DNA of 64,000 nt from Dromiciops gliroides (lineage: Eukaryota; Chordata; Mammalia; Microbiotheria; Microbiotheriidae). Made by a program: the position numbers and the translations under genes. The stretch spans positions 545,944,711-546,008,710 of the forward strand of contig NC_057861.1 in NCBI RefSeq assembly GCF_019393635.1, in the 5' to 3' direction. Below, piece after piece: positions 30,360 through 40,185 of this stretch. Position 1 is the stretch's first letter; each line of letters starts with the position of its first letter. The notes under the pieces are model-generated. The model saw only the letters and a program-made list of their open reading frames with translations. It was not told the DNA's origin and did not search any database.

Positions 30360-31270
30360 ATTCGAGGTTTGAGATCACTCTTATTATGAACCTTGTGTGG
30401 AAGAGTGTGATCTAGATTTTTGGTTGAGGAGAAGGGGAGGATGTTTTTGTGACTACTGTATTCATGATGCCATCTTAATAAATACCTTTGCTAAACACAA
30501 ATTGGTATTACTGATTAATTGTTAACACAATGCATACCAGTGGAAGAGGTGGGTTGTTATAAAAGATAGATAGTACTAGAAACCCCTCTCCTCCTAATTA
30601 ACACTAGAACCCCAAGAAGGAAAAGTGAACCACTCTCTGATGACACACCCACCAGGGCAAGTGAAAGTTGAGGAACCAGCCCCAGATAGGGTACTATAAA
30701 AAAAAATGAAAGTGTAAGCATCTAGACTGTAAGGTATAAGAGAAAAGGTTGAATCTATTCTTCTTATGGGGAAAATGTAGCCCTTTAATTGATGACTCCA
30801 AAAAACAGAGAGAAGTTTCACAACCATGTGCCCAGTACAGGTATGCCTGACAACAGCCAATAGAAAAATAGATCCAGCAGAGATCACATGACACACAAGA
30901 CCAGCAGCGTCTCCCATGTGCTTGCCCTTCTATGAATGTACCTTGGTCACCAAAATTCTTCATCTGCATGAACCTAGTGGTTCATGGTGATAACATGCTG
31001 TATGTTACCAGGTATGTCTACTCCCTCTCACTAATGGTGGTTTACATTTGTCACAAAGTGAATCTCATGTGTGTGAGGAAAATATCCTTTTTCTCTTTTT
31101 CTTATTCTTTTATTAGCTGTCTGTGCTTTAAATTAACTGAGTCCTCTGTCTGACCAAATAAAAGTAAACACATTGATGCCAGCTCATGATTTATGACTTT
31201 TGAGTAGACACAGACCCACAAAGCACCTCAAATTTGGGGCAGGGTTTTTAGGGCCCCCAAATGTAAGAGG
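30360..31270 (+). mobile_element. Possible LTR-type sequence, unclassified
   Basis: Two AATAAA-type signals (TTAATAAATACC near 30477, CCAAATAAAAG near 31156), a TATAAA at 30696 and an end rich in TTAGGGCCCCCAAATG suggest one or two decayed LTRs. No matched termini or target duplication was found. Confidence 0.3.
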
Positions 31271-31299
31271 GTGGTCCCCAGACACTATACATTTATTCC

Positions 31300-31470
31300 T
31301 GTTAACATTAATCTTATTAGTTGCAGCCCAATGTTCTGGACTGTCAAGCTAGTTTTGAATAATGACTGTCATCCTGTGAGCTAACTATCCCCAGCTTCAT
31401 GTCATACAAAACCTGGCACGTATGCCATCCATTCCTTTGTCCAAGTCATTGATAAACTACCTCCTTACTT
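31300..31470 (-). mobile_element. L3/CR1 LINE fragment, antisense
   Basis: GCAGCCCAATGTTCTGGACTG, CATCCTGTGAGCTAACTATCC, TCCAAGTCATTGATAAA is the complement of a conserved CR1/L3 segment. Confidence 0.55.
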
Positions 31471-31639
31471 ATCTTACAAGTCTCTATTAGCCATTTCTGT
31501 TCCATCCTTTTCAATCTATAGCATCTCATTAGCAGGGAGAAAATACAGGCACAGAATGAAGAATTTAGCAACATGTATTCCCTCCATTTTCAGTTATGCC
31601 ATGATCCTATTTCTTGTTTGATCCTCCTCTCTTCTCTAA

Positions 31640-31815
31640 TATGGCCAAACTTTTTTTCGTTTTCCCTCCTCTGCTTACCTTGTATTTACTTATCTGTTTA
31701 CATGTATTGCTCATATAGAATGCAAACACCTTGAGGGCAGGGACTCTTTCAATTCTTGCCTTCACATCCTTATTGCTTTGCACATAGCATTTTATAAATA
31801 TTTGTTGAAGTGGAT
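31640..31815 (+). mobile_element. L2 LINE 3' end
   Basis: TTGTATTTACTTATCTGTTTAC, GCAAACACCTTGAGGGCAGG and CACATAGCATTTTATAAATATTTG. Confidence 0.75.
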
Positions 31816-32079
31816 ATATTGGGCTTCTCAAGGAGTTCATGTTTTTCTTTGGTTTAGAGGTGGAAAGGAATGACTTTCTCCTATCTCCTTGAAGCAAGTA
31901 CATAGATAACTAGGAAAACGAGGAAGGTCATTTATTCACCCTTTTATATGTATGCATTGCACACCTGGTGTAGATCACTCTCAAAGATACAGAAGCAGAC
32001 CATCTGGTTCTTGCTGTTTCAGGGCTTGAAGCTTGCAATGTGACCCTACAAGATGAAATTGTTACAAGGCCACCTAAGG

Positions 32080-32240
32080 GAGAGGATGGTATAGTGGAAA
32101 GAGCATGGATTGGAATCAGACTACCAAGAGTCTACAATATTCCCACTGACTAGATGTGTGACCTCCAGAAAATTGCCTTACCTCCCTGGCTTCACAAAAT
32201 GAGAAGGTAGGGTTAGACATGGTTCTTAATATTTAAATGT
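32080..32240 (+). mobile_element. MIR SINE
   Basis: GGTATAGTGGAAAGAGCATGG, GGAATCAGACTACCAAGAG, CTAGATGTGTGACCTCCAG, TACCTCCCTGGCTTC. Confidence 0.7.
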
Positions 32241-32298
32241 TTCTCTTTATTTGTGTGTAATTATTTTAGAAACTCTAGAGTCTCTTCTTTAAAAGTCA

Positions 32299-32450
32299 TG
32301 GAAGGAAGGAAGGAAAGAAGGGAGGAAGGAAGGGAGGGAGGGAGGGAGGAAGGAAAGGAAAGGAAAGGAAAGGAAAGGAAAGGAAAGGAAAGGAAAGGAA
32401 AGGAAAGGAAAGGAAAGGAAAGGAAAGGAAAGGAAAGGAAAGGAAAAGGA
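32299..32450 (+). repeat. GGAA/GGGA then (AAAGG)n pentanucleotide repeat
   Basis: A GGAAGGAAGG/GGGAGGGAGG lead-in (32299-32352) precedes about 18 nearly perfect AAAGG units (32353-32446). The uninterrupted pentamer array is likely length-variable. Confidence 0.95.
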
Positions 32451-32469
32451 GAAAGAGAGAAGAAAGTTC

Positions 32470-33100
32470 ACAAGGAAGGGTAATCCCTGGTAAAGTGATT
32501 GACTTCATGTCACTAATGAGCTTGTCCCCTTGTTCAAATTTCCATGAATGAATGTAAACAGATGCATTGTAATATAGTGCATTTTATATACATGAACACT
32601 AACAAATGTCACAATCAATAATTTAGATACCAATCCTTGCAAAATTGACTCTGTACCCAAGAGTCTCTCCTCAAAATCCTCTTCTTCCCTCCATGCAAAG
32701 GAATATCTCCAAGATTATAATTTCCTAACAGGAGGACAAGGGAGGATTCAACACTGAAAAGGAGTCCTCAGTGCCCATTAGGAAAAAGACCTACAATCAA
32801 TGAATTGTTTCATGAGACCTAGCTCTCTTAAAGATAATTCCTTTTTCACTGCCTCCCTGCTGACTGCTTCATTTTAAATGTTCAGGCCTCACAAAGGGAC
32901 ATAATTTTTCCCTCCTCTTTATTGATCATGGACATGGATAGAAGAGGAATTAAGCTGAGTCTAATTAGAGTCTCATTAGGCTATATATCCTCAAAGAGAA
33001 GAGCACTGTGGCTGGATCCCTACAATACAATCCTTCCAAAAAAACTAATGTCTGATCTCAGGTTCTTTTAAGAAATGCATAAACCAAGGGACTAAGAAGA
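32470..33100. other. Single-copy intergenic sequence
   Basis: No repeat family recognised; holds the homeodomain-motif cluster at 32945-32980. Confidence 0.45.
32820..33020. promoter_or_regulatory. Candidate homeodomain-rich non-coding element
   Basis: The palindrome CTAATTAG at 32961-32968 is flanked by GAATTAAG (about 32947) and CATTAGG (about 32974), with a GATAAT motif near 32834. No repeat family is recognised from about 32470 to 33100. Clustered TAAT cores suit a LIM or paired-type homeodomain enhancer, but AT-rich DNA gives such motifs by chance. Confidence 0.3.
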
Positions 33101-33109
33101 TCACAATCC

Positions 33110-33645
33110 CACTTTAGTCTGCCCTGGTAAAACTACATCTGGAATACAGCCTTCAGTTCTGGGTACCAGAATTTGAGAAGGATGCTGATAAGCTAATGGA
33201 TGTCCAGAGTAGAACAAAGAGAATGGTGAAGGGACTTGGGGCCATGGCATGGGAGTATCAGTGGAAGGAGCTAGATGTTTTTAGCCTGTAGAAGAGAAAA
33301 CTCAAGAGGGATTTGATAGCTGCCTTTAAGTATTTGAAAAGCTAACACTTGGAGGAGAGATTAGACTTACTTTGCTTAGCCCTAGAGAGTATAATAAGGA
33401 GAAATGGCTGGAAGCAATAGAGAGTTAGATTTGGGCTTGGCTGTAAGGGGAAGCTTCCTGATCATTAGGCCTATCCAAAAGAACAATAGCACTTCCTGGG
33501 GAGCTAGTGGGTTCCTTATCACTGGAGGTCTTTAGGAAAAGGCTAGATAACAACTTGTCAGGTATAATGTGGAGAAGCTTCCTCTTTAGGTATGAGATGG
33601 GTTAGATGACGCCCCCTTCCAAGTCTGAGCTTGTGTGATTTCCTC
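33110..33645 (+). mobile_element. L3/CR1 LINE 3' end
   Basis: TTTTAGCCTGTAGAAGAGAAAAC, TTGATAGCTGCCTTTAAGTATTTG, GGAGAGATTAGACTTACTTTGC, CTGGAGGTCTTTAGGAAAAGGC and GGGTTAGATGACG follow the L3 consensus order without gaps that I can see. Confidence 0.8.
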
Positions 33646-33649
33646 TATC

Positions 33650-33815
33650 CGTCCTTTAGTGGATAGTGTGGTGCAATGGTACAAAAGACAACATCAAACC
33701 ACCCATCTGGCCTCCTCTTTGGGCCTCAGTTTTCCCAATCTGAAAAAATGAAGGGGTTGAACTAGATATCCTCTAAGATCACTTTTAACTTGAAGTCTGT
33801 GATCCTATTCCGCTT
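33650..33815 (+). mobile_element. MIR SINE
   Basis: CATCTGGCCTCCTCTTTGGGCC, CAGTTTTCCCAATCTG, AAATGAAGGGGTTGAACTAG and TAAGATCACTTTTAACTTG. Confidence 0.7.
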
Positions 33816-33884
33816 TACTAGACCTTCACTATGAGTGCACCTCTGTGACCACACCCATTTCTCCCCTTCTCACACACACGCACA

Positions 33885-34137
33885 ACCAGCAGTGTGCTAG
33901 AATCAGCTAAAACTGGCTTGCAATAGCAGATTGTTAAATTTTCAGTGTGAGCATTTACACCTCAGAAATCTGCAAACACTGCAAATCAAGGCTCGATTTA
34001 TTGTTTTGTTAATTGTCTTCTAGACTTAAGAAAGTGAAGAGAAAAAGTTAGTTATGCAGATTAACCCTAAAAATCTATCACAAGTACATTCTGCACCCTT
34101 CCCAGGCCAGTCGTTAAACGTTTGTCAATATACCCTG
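33885..34137 (+). mobile_element. Ancient DNA-transposon-like repeat (copy 2 of 3, most complete)
   Basis: Begins CAGCAGTGTGCTAGAATC and ends GTCGTTAAACGTTTGTCAATA followed by CCCTG; the ends are weakly inverted. The flanks CGCACAAC and CACATAAC could be a decayed 8-bp duplication, which would fit a hAT element. No coding capacity. Family not named. Confidence 0.55.
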
Positions 34138-34139
34138 CA

Positions 34140-34440
34140 CATAACCCTCTTAAACTTGTGGGCAGAGAGGAGGGGCAAAATGATGGAGGGAGAAGAGAAA
34201 GGTGTTAGGGGAAAGAAGCTCTGGGACAGCCCTTAAAAACCTGGGAGTTGGAAAGCAGCCAGAGAATAGGCAAGATTTCATATAGCTCTATGCACTTGTG
34301 GGCCTCATAGCTCTTTTTCACATCTTCATACAGTTCTTTGGGAAATCCTAGGGGAGAACTTTAGTTTTAAAGAGAAGGAAAGAACAGGACTATAACACTG
34401 TCTCTTTTTTTGTCTTTTTCTTTTTTAAAAAATACTAAGC
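34140..34440. other. Single-copy intergenic sequence
   Basis: Nothing recognised except the T-rich end (34405-34430), which is the outer flank of the SINE and L1 that follow. Confidence 0.45.
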
Positions 34441-34443
34441 ATT

Positions 34444-34597
34444 AGGGGCGGCTAGGTGGCGCAGTGGATAGAGCACCGGCCCTGGAGTCAGGAGTACCTG
34501 AGTTCAAATCCGGCCTCAGACACTTAACACTTACTAGCTGTGTAACCTTGGGCAAGTCACTTAACCCCAATTGCCTCACTAAAAAAAAAAAAAAATT
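34444..34597 (+). mobile_element. WSINE1-like SINE with 16-bp target duplication
   Basis: AAAAATACTAAGCATT at 34428-34443 and 34598-34613. Near-consensus head (CTAGGTGGCGCAGTGGATAG). It landed in the A/T-rich end of the L1 that follows. Confidence 0.94.
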
Positions 34598-34990
34598 AAA
34601 AATACTAAGCATTTTTATTTTAGTTTTGAGTTCCATATTCTGTCTCTCCTTCCCTCCCTCCCCTACTCCCTCCCTGAGGCAGTAAGCAATCAGATATAGG
34701 TTATATACATGTGCAATTATGTAAAACATTACCATATTAGTCATTTTGCATAAGAAAACTTGGATAAAAGAAAAAATGAAAAAAAGTGAAAATAGCATGC
34801 TTCAATCTGTGTTCCATCAATATCAGTTCTTTCTCTGGAGGTGGATAGTATGTTTCATCATTAGTCCCTTGGGATTATCTTGGATTATTGTATTGCTGAG
34901 AATAGTGAAGTCATTCACAGTTCTTCATTAAACAATATTGCTGTCACTGTGCACAATGCTCTCCTACTTCTGCTCATTTCACTATACATC
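34598..34990 (-). mobile_element. L1 3' end, minus strand (3' arm of inverted L1)
   Basis: Complement of the L1 3' UTR: CCTTCCCTCCCTCCCC, AATCAGATATAGGTTATATAC, ATTATCTTGGATTATTGTATTG, CTCATTTCACTATACATCAG, ending at GTCTTTCCAGACC. Confidence 0.88.
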
Positions 34991-35004
34991 AGTTCATACA
35001 AGTC

Positions 35005-35828
35005 TTTCCAGACCAACATCTCACACCATATACTAAAATAAGGTCAAAAATGGGTGCATGGTTTACACATTAAGGATGAAACCATAAGCAAATTCAGAGA
35101 GCACAGACTGGTTTATCTGTCAGATTTATGGAAAGAGGAAGAATTTAGGACCTAAGAAGATATAGAGAGTAATACCAAATGTAAAGTAGATAATTTGATT
35201 TATGGAAAGAGGAAGAATTTAGGACCTAAGAAGATATAGAGAGTAATACCAAATGTAAAGTAGATAATTTGATTTATGGAAAGAGGAAGAATTTAGGACC
35301 TAAGAAGATATAGAGAGTAATACCAAATGTAAAATAGATAATTTGATTATATAAAATTTAAAAGTTTTTGCACAAACAAAACTAATGTAACCAAGATTAT
35401 AAGGGAAGCAGAAAACTGGAAAAGAATTTTTGAAACAAGTATCTCTGACAAAGACCTCATTTCTCAAATATATAGAGAACTGAGTCAAATTTATAAAAAT
35501 AAAAGTCATTCCCTAGTTGACAAATGGTTAAAGGATGTGAACAGGCAGTTTTCAGACAAGGAAATCAAAGTCATCTATAGTCATGAAGAAATGCTCTAGA
35601 ACACTATTGATCAGAGAAATGCAAATTAAAACAACTCTGAAATATCATCTCACACCTATCAGAGTGGTAAATATAACAAAAAAGGAAAATATTGGATGTT
35701 GGAGGGTATGTGGGAAAACTGGGACGCTAATCTCCTGAATAGATCCAACAATTCTGGAGAGAAATTTGGAATTATACCCAAAGGGCTATCAAACTGTGCA
35801 TACCCTTTGATCTAGCAATACCATTGCA
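35005..35828 (+). mobile_element. L1 ORF2 segment, plus strand (5' arm of inverted L1)
   Basis: CTCACACCATATACTAAAATAAGG, TGGTTTACACATTAAGGATG, TTTGCACAAACAAAACTAATG, CTCACACCTATCAGAGTGG and ATACCCAAAGGGCTATC to CTTTGATCTAGCAATACCATTG. It lies upstream, in L1 coordinates, of the sequence in the minus-strand arm and stops where that arm would begin after a gap of roughly 300 bases. Contains a 74-bp triplication. Confidence 0.88.
35123..35344 (+). repeat. Three tandem copies of a 74-bp unit inside L1 ORF2
   Basis: Unit starts (GATTTATGGAAAGAGG) are at 35123, 35197 and 35271, and a fourth start (GATTATATAAAA) diverges at 35345. Units one and two agree throughout by eye and unit three differs at one base (AAAGTAG to AAAATAG). 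The L1 copy at 29890 has a single unit. Confidence 0.95.
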
Positions 35829-35829
35829 A

Positions 35830-36225
35830 GTGCACAGGTTTTTATTTGCTTCCAAAGAAGTCCAGATCTTCCTATTTGTCTATGTATCTTCACAAAACTC
35901 AAGACTAGCTTGTTAAACAAAAGATGCTGGCTGCTTGGGTTGGGCATTACTGGACTTCATGGAATATCAGTGTGACCAGTATGGGAATACCAAGCAAAGA
36001 CTGGGATTTTCCACCAGTTACTTATGTTTCAGGATCCACTCTGTTGAACCTATTCCATCTCAGAAAACATTGTCATTAGGGAATTTGGAGAGATTAGGAA
36101 AGGAAACAACTTGTCAAGCATTAATTCACTCCCTGAGGCCCACATTGGAAAAGCAATTGTAAAATCTTGTTACTCAAAAATAGCTCTGATGTTGGCTTTT
36201 AAGGACACTGAAAAATGAGAAAACT
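35830..36225. other. Single-copy intergenic sequence
   Basis: No element recognised. The 75-codon frame at 35935-36162 has no recognisable content. Confidence 0.4.
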
Positions 36226-36227
36226 AC

Positions 36228-36485
36228 ATAATAATGATGGACACATATAGAATGTTTCAAAGTTTGCAAAGTGCTTTATATACGTGTTCTCATTTGACCT
36301 GAACCAATGCTTTGAAGGAGGTGTTATCATTATTATATTATCCTAATTTGACAAGTAAAGCCCAGAAAAACTAAGGGATTTGCCCAGGGTCCCATAGTAA
36401 ACAGATGTTAAAGATGCGATTCAATCCCAGGTCTTCCTGATTCCCTGTCTAATGCTACATCCGCTATGCCATGACATACACTTTA
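36228..36485 (-). mobile_element. MIR-type SINE (long form)
   Basis: AAGTTTGCAAAGTGCTTTATATACG, CTCATTTGACCTGAACC, GGGATTTGCCCAGGGTCCC, CAATCCCAGGTCTTCCTGATTCC. Confidence 0.75.
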
Positions 36486-36649
36486 AACCTGATATCATCT
36501 TGAGGTCATGTAAAGCATGGATTGTATGAACTTAATCTCTGAACATGGGAAATGGTTGGCACCTCCCACTCCTTACAGTTTGGAAAAGGGCCAAGGAAAC
36601 ATCAAATGAAGCACCATTCTTTTATATAACAGGCACTTATGAAAATGCA

Positions 36650-36805
36650 AACCATAGTATGGTAGAGTTAGAAGGGACCTTAGATATTTTCTAATTCTAC
36701 AGATACAGAAACTGAGACCCAAAGAGATTTATTGACTTGTCAAGTCATACAACTTCCTTGCTAGATGTGACCCAGGAGGCCTGGTCCAACATTCTGTTGC
36801 CCCCA
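36650..36805 (-). mobile_element. MIR SINE
   Basis: GTTAGAAGGGACCTTAGATAT, GATACAGAAACTGAGACCC, TTGACTTGTCAAGTCATAC, GACCCAGGAGGCCTGG. Confidence 0.65.
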
Positions 36806-37370
36806 AGAGAGTTGTATAGACATGTGGCACTAGGGCAGATTGTCTATGCACTTGGTGGGTATCTCAGGTAATGCTTTAGTAGCAAAATAGAAACATACCA
36901 ATTCAAATCTTGCCTACAAATAAGCCTATAGTGCTAGACAAGGTGTTACTTAATCATTAACCACCAAGGATGGGTAGGTTATAATTTTCCCCACCAAGTG
37001 GTGCTCTACTCCAGCCCAGGATTGCAATCAAGATCTCTGGTAAACGTTCAAAGGATTTTTTCTACACAGGCAGCCCAATTCCACCTATCAGCCTCCCCTT
37101 CCTCCCCCCCACCCCCAGCCCAGCTGCCCTCTTCAAAGAGCTGAACAAAGAGAAACCTTCACTGACCAGGTTCTGAAGTTATACTAGGAGGATGAAAAAT
37201 AAAATATTGCTTTGAAAATATTGATTCAGGCTATAGAATGTCTGGATCTAACCCCTCCCCCTAATTCTGGGAAATTTCCTACCTCCATTTTAACCCTATG
37301 TATTTATATTATGCAGGCAATCAAACTTCTATAGCCATGTGGTTTATTAAACATGGGAAAACTGCAAATA
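36805..37370. other. Single-copy intergenic sequence
   Basis: A C-rich stretch (CCTCCCCCCCACCCCC, 37095-37115) and otherwise ordinary sequence. No element or gene recognised. Confidence 0.45.
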
Positions 37371-37372
37371 AT

Positions 37373-37615
37373 ATATAACACTTTATAGCACTTCAATGTT
37401 TACAAAGCACTTTTCACATATTATCTAATTTAGCCCTCACAACAATGCTATGAAATAGGTGCTGTTATTATCCTTATTTTATGCATGAGGAGACTGAGAC
37501 AATATTAACTGATTTGCCCAAGATCACACAGATAGTAGAAATCTGAGGCAGGATTCAAACTCCAGCTTTCTTGACCCCAAGTCCAGTGCTTTGCCCAATA
37601 TGGCACCTAGCTACT
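37373..37615 (-). mobile_element. MIR-type SINE (long form)
   Basis: TTTACAAAGCACTTTTCACAT, CCTCACAACAATGCTATGAAATAGG, GATTTGCCCAAGATCACACAG, GGCACCTAGCTAC. Confidence 0.8.
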
Positions 37616-37682
37616 GTTAAGTACTACCTTTTCATGGAGCATATTACCCAATCATCTCCCAAACATCTTCCCACACCCACAG

Positions 37683-37775
37683 GCCAGTTGTTAAATTTTC
37701 AGTATGAGCATTTACACATGGAAATATGCAATGCTTAAAATCAAGATGATTTGTTTTATTGATTTCCTGGAGAAA
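37683..37775 (+). mobile_element. Ancient DNA-transposon-like repeat (copy 3 of 3, partial)
   Basis: CCAGTTGTTAAATTTTCAGT..GAGCATTTACACATGG..TTTGTTTTATTGATTTCCTGG matches the left half of the copies at 26208 and 33885. Confidence 0.6.
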
Positions 37776-37779
37776 TATC

Positions 37780-38195
37780 ATGATATCTATTAATCCAGTT
37801 CCCCTCCCTCCTCACCTCCACAACACCTCGGTCTTACACACATCCCCAGCATCACTGTATACAAAGTCCAGCCCTTCAGGGTCTTTCTCATCTCTTCTTC
37901 CTAAACCCCCAATAAAAATTAGAGTGGCAGCAGCAACAACCAGTGATCCCAGTTGTTGGTTCAATGGCAAACTGGCAAAAGCCAAGTGTTTGTTCTCTCG
38001 ACCACAACAGCTACAGCTACAAGATCCTGACAATGTTTTATGAAGTAAAACGGTATAAACAGAAGACTGTTGGTGGGGGGAGTCAGCTGCAAGTGGGTCT
38101 ACTCCTTCCAAGGCATCACCTCCAAAGATAACAGTGAAGGGATCATGGAAAGAATATTGGATGTGTTGTACTCTAGAGGCAATCAGATGTCCTAT
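37780..38195. other. Single-copy intergenic sequence
   Basis: No element recognised. Overlapping 94-99-codon frames on both strands have no known domain. Confidence 0.4.
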
Positions 38196-38199
38196 GGAC

Positions 38200-38460
38200 A
38201 GAGTTCTGAACCGTAAGTCATGAGTTGAAATCTGGCCTCAGACACTTACTTGGCCATATGACCATGGGCAAGTCACTTAAACCTGATTGCCAAAAAAAAA
38301 AGATATGGTTTAAGTCCTGCCTCTGACGCATGCTGGCTGTGTGATCCTGGACAAGTCTCTTACACCATTTATGCTCTTGGCAACTCTCTAAGACTGTAAG
38401 TTGCAGACAGGAGGAGCTTCCTCATCCAAGATATCTCTATACTAATGAAATCACAAATCC
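38200..38460 (+). mobile_element. Older tRNA-derived SINE, two joined pieces
   Basis: 38200-38300 is a SINE head and body (GTTGAAATCTGGCCTCAGACAC, GGGCAAGTCACTTAAACC, A-run). 38305-38460 repeats the head-like part and has the CTCTCTAAGACTGTAAGTTGCAG tail, ending ATGAAATCACAAATCC. Confidence 0.65.
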
Positions 38461-38489
38461 AGCTCCTATCCTCTATCCCTACCCCACCC

Positions 38490-38600
38490 CACCATCAGAA
38501 CATAAACCCTATGAAAGCAGGGATGTGCCTTTTGATCTTTGCATCCCCTATGCCTGGGACAAAGCATGCACTTAATGCATTTTTGTTGACTTTTTACTTG
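38490..38600 (+). mobile_element. L2 LINE 3' end
   Basis: CATAAACCCTATGAAAGCAGGG, GCATCCCCTATGCCTGGGAC and GCACTTAATGCATTTTTGTTG. Confidence 0.6.
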
Positions 38601-38914
38601 GATTTCTATGTTCCCAAAGTGTTTGTGAGGGAACAATTTCATGTGCATACTACTTCACCATCACTGAGGGTGACCTCAAGCAGCATGGTTATCAAAAGCT
38701 GTGTTTTCATGGTGTGAAGGACACACTTCTATCCCAAGCACCAGAGAGTGAGAGCCTGGTAAAGCAGTCCTCTGGTTGGTCCTTTTGGAGGAATATTCAT
38801 ATACCCCACCTGTTTGGCCATCCCCCCATTGACTGAAGCCCTACTCTTCCTCTGGGTCATCATAGATATGCTCAAGACCTTCAGGTGGGTCAGCTAAGCT
38901 GCCATGTGGTCCTT

Positions 38915-39362
38915 CTTATTGTTGCTTGTTCTTCATTTTCAAAGACAACCAGTGACATCATGGGGTGATGTCTTGACTTTGGGGCACGAATTGGATTGTG
39001 CAGAGTTGCACAAAGTCATCAGGTTCACCTTCTCTTGGATGTCTGACCAAGCTTTAAGCACTATCCAGTGCCTGCTTCAGCTGCCTTCATGGTGGAGGGA
39101 ATAAATTGTTCTCATATGCCAATTCACATGCTTGGGGTAGGTAACTCCCTACCTCACCCATGGCTGTGAGGCCTGTTGGTTACCCTCAACCTGGTTTAGC
39201 CTATCTGCCAAGATGGTTTTACTGGAGTGTTAGCACTGCCCTTGCTACACAGGTGAGAGTTGAGTGAGAAGTGGACACCAAAAGTATATGAGCAGACCTG
39301 AAAAGTGCTCAACAAACCCTCCCACCAGAGGTGCTAGTCCTCTCTGAACACACCATACACTC
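38915..39362 (-). mobile_element. RTE-clade LINE 3' end
   Basis: Same block order as 11195-11765 with an internal deletion: GTGACATCATGGGGTGATG, GAGTTGCACAAAGTCATC, CTCAACCTGGTTTAGCC, GAGGTGCTAGTCCTCTCTG. Confidence 0.75.
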
Positions 39363-39599
39363 TAGTCCTTCTTATAGAAGAATCTCCAATATCTCCATGT
39401 GTGTTTTTCTTTGTCTCTGTATGCTGATAAACACATCTGATTAAATGACAGGTAAGGGAATTGCTTCATCATCTCAAACCACAAATCCTTCAGTGCTGAG
39501 CCCTGAATGTCCCCAGAAGTCATCCAGAGAGCTCCAGAGCACGTTCCTTGGAATAGTCCCTGCAGCTCACCCACAGGCAGGCATCCTGTAACCTGCATT

Positions 39600-39775
39600 A
39601 TACTGACTCATACATACGCACATACACAGATATGTGTATCTACACAGAGATATTTGTCTCCATATATAGTTATATATAGCATATAATATATATGTAGAAT
39701 AGATAGGTATATGTGTCTAAAACTCATTATGTATGCATGCATGCATATATGCATGTACATATGTATGTCTAGAAC
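39600..39775. repeat. TA/TATG/ATGC-rich simple repeat region
   Basis: ATATATAGCATATAATATATATG, ATGCATGCATGCATATATGC and ACATACGCACATACAC strings make a degenerate alternating purine-pyrimidine region. Confidence 0.8.
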
Positions 39776-39869
39776 TTCATTTTACCTTTGCTCCTTAAAA
39801 GTAAAGACCCTCCTTAAGGGGGTTACTCTTCCATAACCATAGGATTACAGATCAAGAACTGGAAGCCTC

Positions 39870-40020
39870 GGGACAGCTAGGTGGCGCAGTGGATAGAGCA
39901 CCGGCCCTGGAGTCAGGAGTACCTGAGTTCAAATCCAGCCTCAGACACTTAACACTTACTAGCTGTGTGACCCTGGGCAAGTCACTTAAGCCCAATTGCC
40001 TCACTAAAAAAAAATGAAAA
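39870..40020 (+). mobile_element. WSINE1-like SINE with 16-bp target duplication
   Basis: AAGAACTGGAAGCCTC at 39854-39869 and 40021-40036, exact. It interrupts a MIR. Confidence 0.94.
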
Positions 40021-40029
40021 AAGAACTGG

Positions 40030-40185
40030 AAGCCTCAGGGTCCATTTACTCTGAATCTTTCATTTTAAAGATGAGGAAACTGAGGCCCAAAGAAGGGAAG
40101 GAAGTTTCCTAAGGTTATCTAGCTGGTAAGTGGTTGGAACCCAGTTTCAAATCCAGTACTCCTTACCACTACCCCACCTGAATCT
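40030..40185 (-). mobile_element. MIR SINE
   Basis: TCATTTTAAAGATGAGGAAACTGAGG, CCTAAGGTTATCTAGCTGG, TTTCAAATCCAGTACTCC. Confidence 0.75.

Noticed and set aside
34464..34685. Recurring peptide-like frames (SGLRHLTLTSCVTLGKSLNP and its antisense form) at many positions
   Set aside because: They are translations of the WSINE1-like SINE body, repeated at each SINE, and not a protein family.
35123..35344. CRISPR-like or satellite array
   Set aside because: The repeats are directly adjacent with no spacers and lie within an L1 in a vertebrate genome; a local tandem triplication explains them.
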